Shown piece by piece: positions 48,499 through 58,752 of a stretch of DNA of 64,000 nt. Both the position numbers and the translations under genes were made by a program. The notes under the pieces are model-generated. The model saw nothing but the letters and a program-made list of their open reading frames with translations, was not told where the DNA came from and searched no databases. This DNA is from Diplonema japonicum (lineage: Eukaryota > Euglenozoa > Diplonemea > Diplonemida > Diplonemidae): positions 1-64,000 of the forward strand of contig OZ025752.1 in the NCBI GenBank assembly GCA_964019335.1. Reading direction: 5' to 3'. The stretch's first letter is position 1; each line of letters opens with the position of its first letter.

Positions 48499-48905
48499 TT
48501 CTTCCCTCCTGCAGCCCTGGACTCCAGGGGGTCGGCCACCTTTATCGCCGGCAGGACTTCTGCCGTGGCGCCGTTCACCTTGATGCAGGTGTGGTGGGGG
48601 GGGGTGCGTGCGGTGTAGAGGAGGAAGGACGCGCCTTCCGTCGTCAGGATGACGACCTTCTCGGTCTGCTCTGAGACCGTTGCTGCGAGAATCGCAGCTG
48701 CGCCCTTCTCCTCCACTCCCTTCGGCAGCGGACCGATGATCCAGTTGCCCTTCCGCACCTCGTCCTTTTTCTCCTTCTTCTTCTCTTCTTCTTCTTCGAA
48801 TACCAGATTTAACTCTGGCATCGCCGCGGCGTCTTCGTCCACCTGCATCTGCAGGCTGTCCAGTGGGGGCCTCGTGGAGGCGTCCACGCTGGTCTGCTGA
48901 TCCAT
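48288..48905 (-). CDS. non-LTR ORF1, upstream frame
   Basis: 205 codons from MDQQTSVDASTRPP. Contains an acidic stretch (VFEEEEEKKKEKKDE), a compact middle (GAAAILAATVSEQTEKVVIL) and YSPEEFLEFYGRSVGWQLY before a Gln run. It ends 50 bases after an A_AAA_AAC heptamer at which a -1 shift would enter the coiled-coil frame. With the minus-strand ORF2 it makes a 5'-complete but RT-less element. Confidence 0.75.
   Translation of the reverse strand: MDQQTSVDASTRPPLDSLQMQVDEDAAAMPELNLVFEEEEEKKKEKKDEVRKGNWIIGPLPKGVEEKGAAAILAATVSEQTEKVVILTTEGASFLLYTARTPPHHTCIKVNGATAEVLPAIKVADPLESRAAGGKKWSRKGEEKKKRTKVHQDRYSPEEFLEFYGRSVGWQLYCKAVEEWRKRTATPQKNTQEPPQQQQQSRQIW
48336..48342 (-). promoter_or_regulatory. candidate -1 ribosomal frameshift site
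   Basis: On the minus strand the zero frame reads CAA AAA AAC ACA. The heptamer A_AAA_AAC is a classical slippery sequence, and slipping back one base moves exactly into the coiled-coil frame (AAA AAA CAC ACA GGA). A homopolymer-length error in the assembly would give the same picture. Confidence 0.5.
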
Positions 48906-49012
48906 TTTTATAAATTTTTATTAAAATTTATTATGTGATAGTGTATCAGACCCCCCACCTAATTTTTTTAATAATAATAATAATAAATGAACCACTGACA
49001 TGCGAAGCAAAG

Positions 49013-49212
49013 NNNNNNNNNNNNNNNNNNNNNNNNNNNNNNNNNNNNNNNNNNNNNNNNNNNNNNNNNNNNNNNNNNNNNNNNNNNNNNNNNNNNNNNN
49101 NNNNNNNNNNNNNNNNNNNNNNNNNNNNNNNNNNNNNNNNNNNNNNNNNNNNNNNNNNNNNNNNNNNNNNNNNNNNNNNNNNNNNNNNNNNNNNNNNNNN
49201 NNNNNNNNNNNN
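49013..49212. other. assembly gap, 200 N
   Basis: Exactly 200 undetermined bases, probably a scaffolding placeholder of unknown true size. It lies just upstream (5') of the minus-strand retroelement's ORF1. Confidence 0.99.
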
Positions 49213-49409
49213 TTTTTTTTTTTCCCTTTTTAAATCCACCGCTCTCGTTTACAAAAGAAATGTACTTTTTTTTTTCCTCCTTTTTTTTTTTTAAAACCCC
49301 TCCCCTCACCTACATCCCCATTCCCTCAACTTGGTTGCTTTACTATTTTTTTTTTTCTTTAAAAAAAAAAAAAAAAAAAAAAAAATACAGCAAAGAAAAA
49401 AAAAAAAAA

Positions 49410-50039
49410 ATGGTAAGACAGGGAAAGCAACAGCTTCAGAAATACCCAGGAGGCAGCAGTGAAGTCGTTGCCCTTGATATGGCAGGAGACTCATACAATG
49501 ACGAAGCAGAAGAGGAGCGAAAAGCATTCAAACAGAAATTAGTGCGAAGCCTGGTTTTCGGCGCGGTTGATGGGATGGGCACAACTATAACCTTGGTATG
49601 GGGGGCTGCTCCGCTGGGAGATGCGGTGGGGGACGATGCGTTGCTCTCTCTCGGTGTGGGTAACCTTCTAGCTAAGGGCGTTTCCATGGGCATAGGTGAC
49701 TACCTTGGGTCGCAAGCCGAAAACAAAATAACCGGCAACAGCAACACACACTCCTTCCGGTCTGGTATTGTGATGTTCTCCTCTTTCGTCATCTTCGGCG
49801 GCCTCCCGCTCTTCGCCCTCCTCCCAGCAGCACCCCTGCAGTCCCGGCATCAGTTTCTTTGCGCGTTCTGTGCCATCTCTCTCTTTTCGTTAGGGATCGT
49901 CAAGTCACGTCTTACCTCAACACCCGCATGGTCTTCAGGACTGTTAATGATGTCAGCTGGCGGTGCTGCTGCTGCTGCCTCTTACATCATAGGCCACGCT
50001 GTCCATAGTTTACTGGGAGTGCCTGATGAGGTGGGGTAA
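49410..50039 (+). CDS. CCC1/VIT1-type Fe/Mn transporter, short form
   Basis: 209 residues; ATG directly follows an A-run, with an ATACAG acceptor-like site 20 bases upstream. After a polar N-terminus, KLVRSLVFGAVDGMGTTITLVWG matches TM1 of the CCC1/VIT1 family (FGxxDGxxT), then LGVGNLLAKGVSMGIGDYLGSQAE matches TM2 (GxxxxxAxxxSMxxGxYxxxxAE). Three more hydrophobic segments follow (GIVMFSSFVIFGGLPLFALL; FLCAFCAISLFSLGI; LMMSAGGAAAAASYIIG). Family members move Fe2+ or Mn2+ into the vacuole by proton exchange. The cytosolic metal-binding helices normally between TM2 and TM3 are almost absent (about 10 residues), as in nodulin-like short forms, so substrate could differ. Confidence 0.88.
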   Translation: MVRQGKQQLQKYPGGSSEVVALDMAGDSYNDEAEEERKAFKQKLVRSLVFGAVDGMGTTITLVWGAAPLGDAVGDDALLSLGVGNLLAKGVSMGIGDYLGSQAENKITGNSNTHSFRSGIVMFSSFVIFGGLPLFALLPAAPLQSRHQFLCAFCAISLFSLGIVKSRLTSTPAWSSGLLMMSAGGAAAAASYIIGHAVHSLLGVPDEVG

Positions 50040-50615
50040 AGGGGAGGAGGAAGAAAAAAAAAATGTTGATTTACCAACCAACATATAAACTTTTGCCATT
50101 TTTTTTTTTTTTTTTTGTATCTTACAGAGCAGTGGTAACATTGCAGGACTTATCTCGGGGGGGGGTTTTTTTTTGTAATTGTGTGCACAAACAGAATACT
50201 ACAATAATAATAAGTACCGACTCCCCCCCCTTTTTTTTTCTTCTTCTCTCCTTTGCAATATTTGGGTGAAACAGAAAGAGGACAACACAAATTATTCGTC
50301 CCCTAGTAAAGTTCCTACACCATCTCTCTCTTTTTTTTTTTTTTTTTTTTGTTTGTTTGTTTGTTTTGTACAACGACAAAATAAATAAAATAAAAATGTT
50401 ACTTTAAAACAATGCCAACCCTTAGAGGCCGTCAAGCGCTACTGCAAGAGCAGATAAATGGGTGGTTCCCCCCCTCTGGCCTTCCCAACCTAAAGTTCCA
50501 CATCCAAACAATAGCTTCTCGAGTCCGTTTTCAGAAGAAAAGAATGGAATGGAATTTTTTTTTTTCGAAGAACACGCGTCCTTTAAAAAATGGGTGTTTT
50601 TCTTCTTCTTTTTTT
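50040..50615. other. intergenic, homopolymer-rich
   Basis: Alternating T- and A-runs with short complex stretches. No ORF above background. Confidence 0.6.
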
Positions 50616-50617
50616 TT

Positions 50618-50940
50618 TTCCAGGTGGTGTGGGGATAACATGGAAATATAAAGAAGTACATCAAATGTGTTGTTCGCTGTTGACCTCCTCGTCGGTCATC
50701 ACTGGTAGCGCCCGAGTGGAAGAACGTATCGCAGATGCTCAGGGTGATGAACAGGCAGCAAACTGAATAAGCGCCGAATCTTGGTTGCTCGAGTCGCTCC
50801 GGCCGGGGTTAAGCTGCACACCGCACGCATTAAGGACACGACGCGGAACAGCTAGGCCCTGTAATCAAAAAGACAGTTCTTGTGCAGGGCGCCGCCAACA
50901 CCGGCCTCCTTTAACTCTTATACATATTTTTTGGGGCTGA
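50618..50940 (+). repeat. solitary copy of the satellite-like dispersed repeat
   Basis: A full-order unit: CAGGTGGTGTGGGGATAACATGG, then the CATCAAATGTGTTGTTCGCTGTTGACCTCC block, GCAGATGCTCAGGGTGATGAA, GTTAAGCTGCACACCGCACGCATTAAGGACACG, and finally CAGTTCTTGTGCAGGGCGCCGCC..GGCCTCCTTTAACTCTTATA. It is 35 kb from the main cluster and GC-richer, so it may be closer to the active sequence. Confidence 0.8.
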
Positions 50941-51476
50941 GGCCGCAGGACAAGCTGGTAAGCGCGAAAACGTGGGCCTTGGGGGGGAGGGGGGGGGGGT
51001 AATTGATTTATGAAATTTTCCCGATTTTGGGTCTTTGTTGGCATTGGATCGAACATGCTGGGGTCATCAGAGGCATGCACCCTTCGGTCTAGTCGTTGGC
51101 AGGGAAGGCTGACCTTGTGAGCACACTTCCTTTTCTCCCCGGCGTCACGGACAGTCACACCTTTCAGTCCTCTTGGGATAATCCTATGGAGGGCTGTGGC
51201 AGACGGAGGCTTTCTCACTTCAGTTGTCGTCTGGAATCGGTGGTTGCAAACGTCACACGTCAGTGCTGGGTTTTCCTGCCTGGAACTTTTTTCCACCAGT
51301 CGTCCAGTGGACTGACATGCCGCTGTTTATCTCTCTTTCAGCTTCGGCTTGTATCCCTCGGTAACAAAAAAACCATCCCTTCTCCAGAAAGGGGGCCACC
51401 GGACCCATGACTACATCGTCATCGCGGTCTAGAAGCAGTTGGTTACACAGGGGTTAAATGTCTGTTTTTTTTTTTT

Positions 51477-51522
<46 letters not shown>

Positions 51523-51700
51523 AGTCCCTGCCGTGTCTCACCTTCGGCGATATTTATCGAAACGAAAGGGAAGTTCAAGGGGAGTTGGGGGGGGTTTTTT
51601 TTCTCTTTTTTGTTTTCTTTTTTTTTTAATTTGGTTTTTTTCTTCTTCGTATTCTCTCTGTTTCGTTCTCTTTATTTCATTTTATTATTTTTCGTCTGGG

Positions 51701-51734
<34 letters not shown>

Positions 51735-51775
51735 AAGCCCCCTCGGGATACAAAAAGAAAAAGAAAAAAAAGAAC
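50941..51775. other. intergenic, no confident gene
   Basis: A 143-codon minus-strand ORF (50865-51296) and an overlapping + strand ORF carry no motif and overlap the repeat. The rest is T-runs (51460-51520) and an A-run ending just before the next start codon. Confidence 0.5.
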
Positions 51776-51999
51776 ATGTCTTTGCCGATTCCTCCCAGCA
51801 CGCACCCTGCCTCTGCAACAGGCCACATTCCCCATGATTCCATCGGCCCACTGCCTCCACACTTGGCGGACATCGGTACCCCGGAGGTGTGTCGTAAAAT
51901 TCAAAAAAAAAAAAAACTGTTTTTTTTTTTTTTTTACAGAGGCAAAGGTCCCCCGTGTACGGTGGATCCCCTTTGGCTGGCAGCCCTGTGGTATGGATT

Positions 52000-52034
<35 letters not shown>

Positions 52035-52996
52035 CCCAGCTTACCTCTGCTGCGCCTGTGTACCACTCCTCCCCCGTGTCGCATCCTGTGGTGACTACAT
52101 CGTACTCTTCTCCGCTCCACACGTCGACCGCCATGAGGGGTGGTGGTGACTCGATCCCCCCTGCACACGGGAAGACATACGAGCAGGAGGTGAACGAGTT
52201 CCTCGACCAGACAAGCCCGGCAAGGATCAGGGAGCAGAGCCACACCTCCCTCCCTCCTGACTCCTACATGCAGAAGGCAAACCATGAATCCATTACCAAC
52301 GAGAGCTCCCCCGCGAGAACAAGGTCGGGATCGCCATATGTCCCAACAAGTGTGCCATACCAGCAAAGCTCTACATATGTAGCACCAGTACCCGTACCTC
52401 CTGTGCACTACTCGCAGCCGAGATATGACACGATGGCTGGGAGGAGCGGTGGGGACTCGATCCCCCCTGTGCATGGCAAGACTTATGAGCAGGAGGTGAA
52501 CGAGTTCCTCGACCAGACAAGCCCGGCCAGGATTAGGGAGCAGAGCCACACCTCCCTCCCTCCTGACTCCTACATGCAGAAGGCAAACCATGAATCGGTG
52601 ACTAACGAGAGCTCGCCTGCTAGACAGCACAGCCAGTCACCTGGGTACCAGCCTAGTACAACTTCTTACCAGCCTGCTTACGTTGCTCCCGTTTCTCCTG
52701 GGGGGTATGTTGCCCCTGCCTCTCCTGGGGGATATGTTTCTCAAACGGAATATGTCCCAATTGTGACCTCCAGCCCTGGTCATGGCAGCCCGGGACGTGG
52801 GGATCTCGGGACAGTGGCGCCACCTGGCCCCGGGATTCCTGGGGATGGTGAGTCCCCAAGGAGGATAAGGGCGTTCGGGGCACCGCATTCCGACCCTTGT
52901 ATGTAACCCAAATTGAGGGGAAAAAAAAAAAAAAAAAAAAAAAAAAAAGATGCTGCAAACCAGTCTGTTGCACGAAGCTCCGTCCCGAGATACTAA
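51776..52996 (+). CDS. four-exon Pro/Ser/Tyr-rich repeat protein, unknown function
   Basis: Exons 51776-51886, 51940-51990, 52040-52898 and 52950-52996 give 355 residues in one frame; introns are 53, 49 and 51 nt, all GT-AG with A- or T-runs. The last intron (GTATGTAA donor) is inferred because splicing replaces the in-frame stop at 52904 with a smooth ending (YAANQSVARSSVPRY). The protein is low-complexity and likely disordered, with two near-identical blocks of about 60 residues (GDSIPPxHGKTYEQEVNEFL, DQTSPARIREQSHTSLPPD, SYMQKANHES) and SPAR/SP motifs plus PGGYV repeats. Basic-SP motifs suggest phosphorylation or a structural role; I recognise no family. Confidence 0.75.
52138..52625 (+). 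repeat. two near-identical coding repeats within the Pro/Ser-rich gene
   Basis: 52138-52320 and 52444-52625 differ at few bases, including synonymous sites, implying recent duplication or gene conversion within the gene. Confidence 0.85.
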
Positions 52997-52999
52997 GTA

Positions 53000-53245
53000 A
53001 CAAGGGGGGAAAAAATAAATAAATAGAAAAACTGGAAAGGAAAAAAAAAAAAAAACTTCGTTAACTCGATGGTGATTTTTTTTTTTTTGAGAGATTTCTT
53101 TTTTTTTTCCCCTGCCCCTGTTCCTCGCACTTGTATTGTTTTGTAAACCTCAATATAAACCCCCCCCCTCCTCCTTTCTCCCTTTGTTTGTCCCCATTTT
53201 GCACACCCCTTGTATCGTCTTTGTGCCCGAGACTCTGACCCTACA

Positions 53246-53300
<55 letters not shown>

Positions 53301-53622
53301 AAAGCACCTACACGTATAAACAAACGGTCAGTCCCTCCTTTCCCCCCCCGTTCTTTTTTTTTTTTCTCTTTCAAACTTTGAAAGGGGGAAAAAAAAAAAG
53401 AACGTGGGGGGGAAAAAAAAAAAAGAAGGGAAAATCTAGTTAAAAAAAATTCGGGGGGGAAAAAAAAATGTGTGTTTTTTTATTTTTATTTTTATTTTTT
53501 TTTTTATATTCTCCTTGTTTTCCCCCCCTCCTCCCCCCCCTTTTTTTTTCCGAGTTTTTTTTTTTTCCGAGTTTTTTTCCCCCACTCAATCAAAGCAAAA
53601 AAAAAAAAAAAAAAAAAAAAAA
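53000..53622. other. spacer with long A-run and T-runs
   Basis: A-run of about 51 bases at 53248-53299, several T-runs and G-runs, then a pyrimidine tract ending CAATCAAAG at 53595, followed by an A-run of about 27 bases ending in the start codon of the WD40 gene. No gene. Confidence 0.7.
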
Positions 53623-55335
53623 ATGTCGGAAACCACCGGCGGTGATATAGCCCTGCTGCAGCACACACTAAGGGCGTGGGAACACGGATGCAGGTCCATG
53701 GAGTGCCCCGGGTGCGGGAAGCTAAGCCCGTCTCCGCAAACAGACTTCTCAGAATGCACCGTCTGCAGGTACTGCGGAAAATGCTGCTCGGAAAAAACCG
53801 AGTGTCAAGCCGGCTGGGGACAAACCCCGCACAACAACACAGTTCACTGGACCCACGCAGGTGACAGCATCACAGTACACCCCACAACACCCATCGGGTC
53901 CGTCTCCGTACAGATAAACTCATCACCGCCAATACAATCTTGGAGGCTCGTCTACACCCTCAAGGACAACGCACCGCGAATCAACATCGGCAACAGATGC
54001 GCGATCCATGTGGCAACAATATTCCTCCCAACAGACCACTCCGAGATCTCAAGAATACTTCGAAAGCTCGTCATGCTGCTCAACACAAACGGAGTCTCAC
54101 ACAAAATCCCGCTGTCTGTGGACGACAACTTCAACAAGCTCCCAATGTACTATGGAACGCTGACGAACGAAGAAATTCTGTCTTGTGTTATGTCCCCTCG
54201 TGGGGACTTCACTTTTACCTACCATCGGGACGGATCGGCAAGGATGATGACAACACGGGGTCAGGGTAGTTTGTTATGGACACGGCGGAAGCCGAGAAAA
54301 GTTGAGCTACCTGTCGTTCCCTCGCAGTTGATCGACCTCTCGCCCTGTCTCGGTAAGGTAGTTCTCGCTGGTGCACCGTGTCTTATTGTGTCGGCTTCGA
54401 ACGGAGCATTACTAACGGAACTCCGCGAGGCTGGTGAAGAAGGATACTATCTTCAAACTGTTTGCGTGACGTTCTCCCCGTGCGGGAGGTACGTTGCGGT
54501 CCTTAACGAAAGGTGTATTGTGACCGTCCACTCCGTGTCCGGCGGTGATGTGGTGTCAAGAACGGATTTAATGCTGCTTTCAAAGGTAGAAACCGCGCCT
54601 CTGTACATATCCTTCTCCTCGTCAGGAGGTGTCTTGTCAACTGTTTACCCTGAACACATTGCCATTATCACATCATGGAGGCTGTCCAAATCAGCATTAC
54701 AGAGCATTAAAGTGAATGGGGCACCCGTTTCGGTAGAATTCGACCCAAACGACGCGTTTCTTCTAACTGGATGCAGCGACGGTGGGCTGTTGTTGCACAG
54801 TACTGTGGACGGTGTTTTGATATGTGGTGTCCGGCATCCGGTTCTTACTGAGAAGAAGCTTGTCAAGGCGACCTTCCACGACAATGGGAGCAAGGCGGTT
54901 TCTATGCTGTCAGATGGGTCTTTGTGGGTCTGGGCGGTTTCTAAGAAACGGATGGTGTTGCTTACAAAAACCGACCCCCACCGCCGGTACCCTGGGCCAT
55001 ATTTGAATTTCGACCTTGCTCCAAGAGGCAGGGTTTTGCAAGCCATTTCAGGTGGATTTATTTGCGTTAACAGCCTTCCATACGCCGCGCACACACCCAT
55101 ACTTATGGACACATCGTCTGTGTACCTTGCTAGGGCTGTTCACCAGCAGGCTGGGCAACGGTCTTTGTTGCTTTTTCTGCAATGGCAGCTCAACTTGAAC
55201 TCGCATGCGTTGCCTGTCGGGGTCACCGTGTTGAAGTCTCTAGATAGAAGCTTGCTGTTGAACATTTCCCAGTTTGTGCCGGATCCTTGTTACGGTGATG
55301 TGCAGGAGGAAGGCACGATGTGCTCTGTCATGTGA
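53623..55335 (+). CDS. WD40-like beta-propeller protein with N-terminal Cys cluster and C-terminal CaaX box
   Basis: 570 residues, one exon. A Cys-rich N-terminus (C23, C28, C31, C45, C48, C51, C54, C55, C61; CPGCGK and CTVCRYCGKCC) looks like a zinc ribbon or treble-clef finger. Residues about 170-530 alternate short strands in WD-type patterns: LSCVMSPRGDFTFTYHRDGS, VCVTFSPCGRYVAVLNERCI, VSVEFDPNDAFLLTGCSDGG and VKATFHDNGSKAVSMLSDGS. The protein ends CSVM, a CaaX box favouring farnesylation (X = Met), so it is probably membrane-tethered. A start-touching A-run is the likely 5' leader. No specific orthologue recognised. Confidence 0.8.
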   Translation: MSETTGGDIALLQHTLRAWEHGCRSMECPGCGKLSPSPQTDFSECTVCRYCGKCCSEKTECQAGWGQTPHNNTVHWTHAGDSITVHPTTPIGSVSVQINSSPPIQSWRLVYTLKDNAPRINIGNRCAIHVATIFLPTDHSEISRILRKLVMLLNTNGVSHKIPLSVDDNFNKLPMYYGTLTNEEILSCVMSPRGDFTFTYHRDGSARMMTTRGQGSLLWTRRKPRKVELPVVPSQLIDLSPCLGKVVLAGAPCLIVSASNGALLTELREAGEEGYYLQTVCVTFSPCGRYVAVLNERCIVTVHSVSGGDVVSRTDLMLLSKVETAPLYISFSSSGGVLSTVYPEHIAIITSWRLSKSALQSIKVNGAPVSVEFDPNDAFLLTGCSDGGLLLHSTVDGVLICGVRHPVLTEKKLVKATFHDNGSKAVSMLSDGSLWVWAVSKKRMVLLTKTDPHRRYPGPYLNFDLAPRGRVLQAISGGFICVNSLPYAAHTPILMDTSSVYLARAVHQQAGQRSLLLFLQWQLNLNSHALPVGVTVLKSLDRSLLLNISQFVPDPCYGDVQEEGTMCSVM

Positions 55336-55657
55336 ACGGGAGAGGGAAGAACCAAAAAAAAAAAAAAATAAATAAAAAAAAATAAAATAAAAATGTAATA
55401 GATTTTCTTTCCCATCTTCCCCCCCACCCTCGGTTTCTTTCCGTTGTTGCGAGCCCCCCCCCCTTTTTTTCGATAAAAATACACGAGATTCAAGGGGGTG
55501 GAGGGAAAAAAAAAAAAAAAAAAAAAAAACTAATCTGCTTTTTTTTTTGGGAGAAAAAAAAAAAAAAAAGTGTTTTCCCTCTTTTTTTTTTTCTTTTTTT
55601 TTTTTTCAAATTTCTCAAAAAAAAAAAAAGAAAAAAAGAAGAAAAAAAAAAAAAGGA
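55336..55657. other. spacer, A/T runs
   Basis: A-runs after the WD40 stop, a T-run near 55585-55605 and an A/G-rich leader before IFT88. No gene. Confidence 0.7.
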
Positions 55658-58194
55658 ATGGGGGAGGGGGACGACGGAGTAGCTATGAACGATGACAGCT
55701 TATATGGTGGATTCAGCAACACGCAGGCAGCAGTGCCTGGGGGAGGTTCTCAAACCGGCGTCCCACCGGTGAGCAACACCGGAACAAACGGCGGCGGAGC
55801 CGGTGGGGTATACACCGCACAAGGCTCCATGCAACGCCCCCCACCCTCAAGCGGGGGACAATGGGGCGGCGCTTGGGGCGGTGCCCCTGGTACCCAAGCA
55901 GGTTCAATGCTCAGAACCATGGACGCACGGCCAATGACTTCCAACAGGGCTTCTGGGTACCAGTCACGAATCCCTGCATCACAAAGCGGCTTCGATCCTT
56001 TAAACCAAGGCCACATGCACGGTCAAGCCCTTCCATTACAAAAACGAGCGGACAATTCACCGGAGGAACAATGCTTGGAGATGGAGAAGAAAGTCAATAC
56101 GTTGATTGAAGAGTCCGCGATGGCAGCGCTTCAAAAAGACAATCCCCTCGCACTTGAAAAAGCGATCGAAGCCGGAAAGAGAGAACGCTGGCTGTGCAAG
56201 GAACGGGAAAAATTGGGTCTTGGTGATCAAATCAACATCGATTTAACGTACTCGGTGCATTTTAACTTGGCTGTCCAGTACCACAACTCGCAATGCTACA
56301 CGGAAGCGATCAACACCTACACGCTAATCGTGAGGAATAAACAATACGCTCAGTCAGGACGCCTCCGTGTGAACATGGGCAACATCTACTACGAGCAGAA
56401 GAAATACCCCCACGCCATCAAAATGTACAAAACAGCACTGGATCAGGTCCCTCCAACAGGGAAGGATCTTCGATTGAAGATCACCCGCAACATTGCCAAC
56501 GCTTACGTTAAAATGGGCCAGTACCAAGATGCGCTGAACCACTACGAGGCGATCATGAAGGAGCTACCCGACATGCAGACCGGGTTCAATTTGCTTCTTT
56601 GCTATTTCGTGCTCCGGGATAAGGACAGGATGAAACGGCAGTTTTTAAAACTCCTGCAGATCCGCACCGCGTCGGTCCCAGACGAGGACGAGGAGGAAGA
56701 GGAGAACGAGGAAACAGAAAAAGAAGTGTTGATCGACGACGGGCTCCTATCAGAGCTCAAGGAAAGACGCAAACAAAACGCAAGCTTCATTCTAACTGGC
56801 GGTAGGTTAATAGCCCCCGTTGTAGAGGCTGATTGGGAAAAAGGTTTTGAATTCGTTGTCTCATCGTTCAAACAATCCCGCGCGACAGAACTAAAACACT
56901 CGAACTCTCGACTAGCTTCGGAGATGGAAATGTGCTGGGCGCTGCAATTCCTGAAACACCAAAAATACACCCGGGCCATTGAATGCCTCAAGGCTTTCGA
57001 AAAGAAAGATAAAGTTCTCAAAGCCAGGGCGGCCTGCAACCTATCATACCTCTATTTCCTTGAAGGCGATGTCGAAAACGGAGAGCTCTACGCCAACATG
57101 TCGGTCGACGCCGACAAGTACAACGCGAAAGCACTCGTGAATAAGGGGAACTACTTATACGTGAAGCAAGATTACGACAAGGCGAAAGAATATTATTTAG
57201 AGGCACTCTCTGTCGAGGCAGACTGCGTTGAAGCAATTTACAATCTCGGTCTTGCGACAAAGGCCATGGGGCAGTACGAAGAATCCCTCCGCGTGTTCAA
57301 AAGACTACAGACTATGTTGGAATCTGTTGAGGTAATCTACCAACTGGCCAACCTTTACGATGTGATAGGCCGGCACGATGTTTCTGTAGAATGGTTCAAA
57401 AAGGCACCGACGGACCCCGCCATCCTCGCCCGCTTAGGAAACATCCACGCCAAGGAGGACGACGAGTCTCAGGCCTTCCACTACCATTTGGAGGCGTACC
57501 GCTACCTTCCGGTGAACATGGAGGTTATCAACTGGCTGGGCGCGTACTTTGTGAAGAACGAGGTGTATGAGAAAGCTATGAAGTATTTCGAGCGTGCGGC
57601 ACAGATTCAGCCCAACGAGGTGAAGTGGCAGCTGCTAGTTGCGTCGTGCTACCGAAGAATCGGTGCGTTCCCACAGGCGAAGAAGATGTACGAGGTGATA
57701 CACAGGAAACACCCTGACAATGTTGAGTGCCCTAGGTACTTGGTTCATCTTTGCAAAGAGATGGGCCTTGCAGACGAGGCAGTTAGTTACCATAAGGTGT
57801 GAATTGGGGGAATGGGGAAAGAAAAAAAAAAAAAAAAAAAGGTTCTTGCGAAGCTTGAGAAACGGCAAGGAACGGGTTCGCAGCATGTTTACTCACCGCA
57901 GGCAGGGGGCAGTCCCGGGGGTGTTGGTGGAGGTGCTGGGTCCTCGATGGACCAGAGCAACGGTGGTGCTACACAAGATGTAGGAGGGACCAGTCAGCCC
58001 ATTTCTCGACATGCCGCAGATATTGCCGCGTTGGAGACAGAGCCTGATAAGGTTTTTTTTTTTTTTTTTTTTTTGTAAAAAAAAATTTTTTTTTTTCTAC
58101 ACAGGATGCTCTCCTAGAGGACCAAGCACGGAAAGCTTCAAAGAAAGAAGAGTTGGATGACGAACTGGATGATGATGACTTACCTGGGATGTGA
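55658..58194 (+). CDS. IFT88: intraflagellar transport protein IFT88
   Basis: Exons 55658-57796, 57842-58051 and 58105-58194 (introns 45 and 53 nt, phase 0) give 812 residues, close to 782-833 in known IFT88. The N-terminus has the acidic DDSLYGGF motif, a Gly-rich linker and RPMTSNRASGY, typical of IFT88; PEEQCLEMEKKVNTLIEES precedes the repeats. About 10-12 TPRs span roughly residues 200-700 (for example MGNIYYEQKKYPHAIKMYKT and LVNKGNYLYVKQDYDKAKEY), with an acidic insertion (EDEEEEENEETEK) between TPR groups. The last exon is acidic (DDELDDDDLPGM), matching the family tail. IFT88 is a core IFT-B subunit that pairs with IFT52/IFT70 to build cilia, so the organism must form flagella at some stage. 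Confidence 0.95.
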
Positions 58195-58712
58195 GCGAAC
58201 TAAAAAAAAAATCTTTAGACAATTATAGAGATTTCTTTTATTTTATTTTTTACCTTATTTTTTCTGTGGGTTTTTTTTTTTTAAGGGGAGGGGCAAAGAT
58301 GAGTTCCAAGGTATTGGCTTTTTTGAATAAAAAGAGACGTATCTTGGGCGAAAGGGGGGAAACGGGAAAAAAAAAAAAAAAAGCGGAGAAAACACAAAAA
58401 AAAAAAAAAAAAAAAAAAATGTGTATAGGATACTTGTCCCCCTCCCACCCCTGTCCACGAAAACCATTTCTCTTCTTTTTTAATCCCTTTTTTTTATTTG
58501 ATTTTTTTTTATTCTCCCCACCCCCCCTTTCCCCCGTTAACCAGGAAAAAAAAATCTTAAGACAAAGCACCGTTTTCTCTTCTTCCCCATCCACTCCCTC
58601 CCGTTTTTTTTTTTGTTGTTTTGTTTAAAAAAATTATTTTGTTATTTTTTTATTTTTTGCCCCCCCCACCCCCCCTTCCTAATCTCGATCCAATAGAAAA
58701 AAAAAAGCAGAG

Positions 58713-58746
<34 letters not shown>

Positions 58747-58752
58747 CTCCCA
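58195..58752. other. spacer between IFT88 and ASCC3
   Basis: T-, A- and C-runs. A short + strand open stretch at 58292 (MSSKVLAFLNKKRRILGE) ends in a homopolymer and is not supported. A 34-base A-run at 58711-58744 precedes the next start codon. Confidence 0.65.

Noticed and set aside
50865-51296. 143-residue minus-strand ORF with CxxC
   Set aside because: A single CxxC and a Pro run only; overlaps the repeat copy and has no family resemblance.
58292-58440. Short + strand ORF after IFT88
   Set aside because: It runs straight into an A-run and has a splice-like GTATTG after four codons; no support as a gene.
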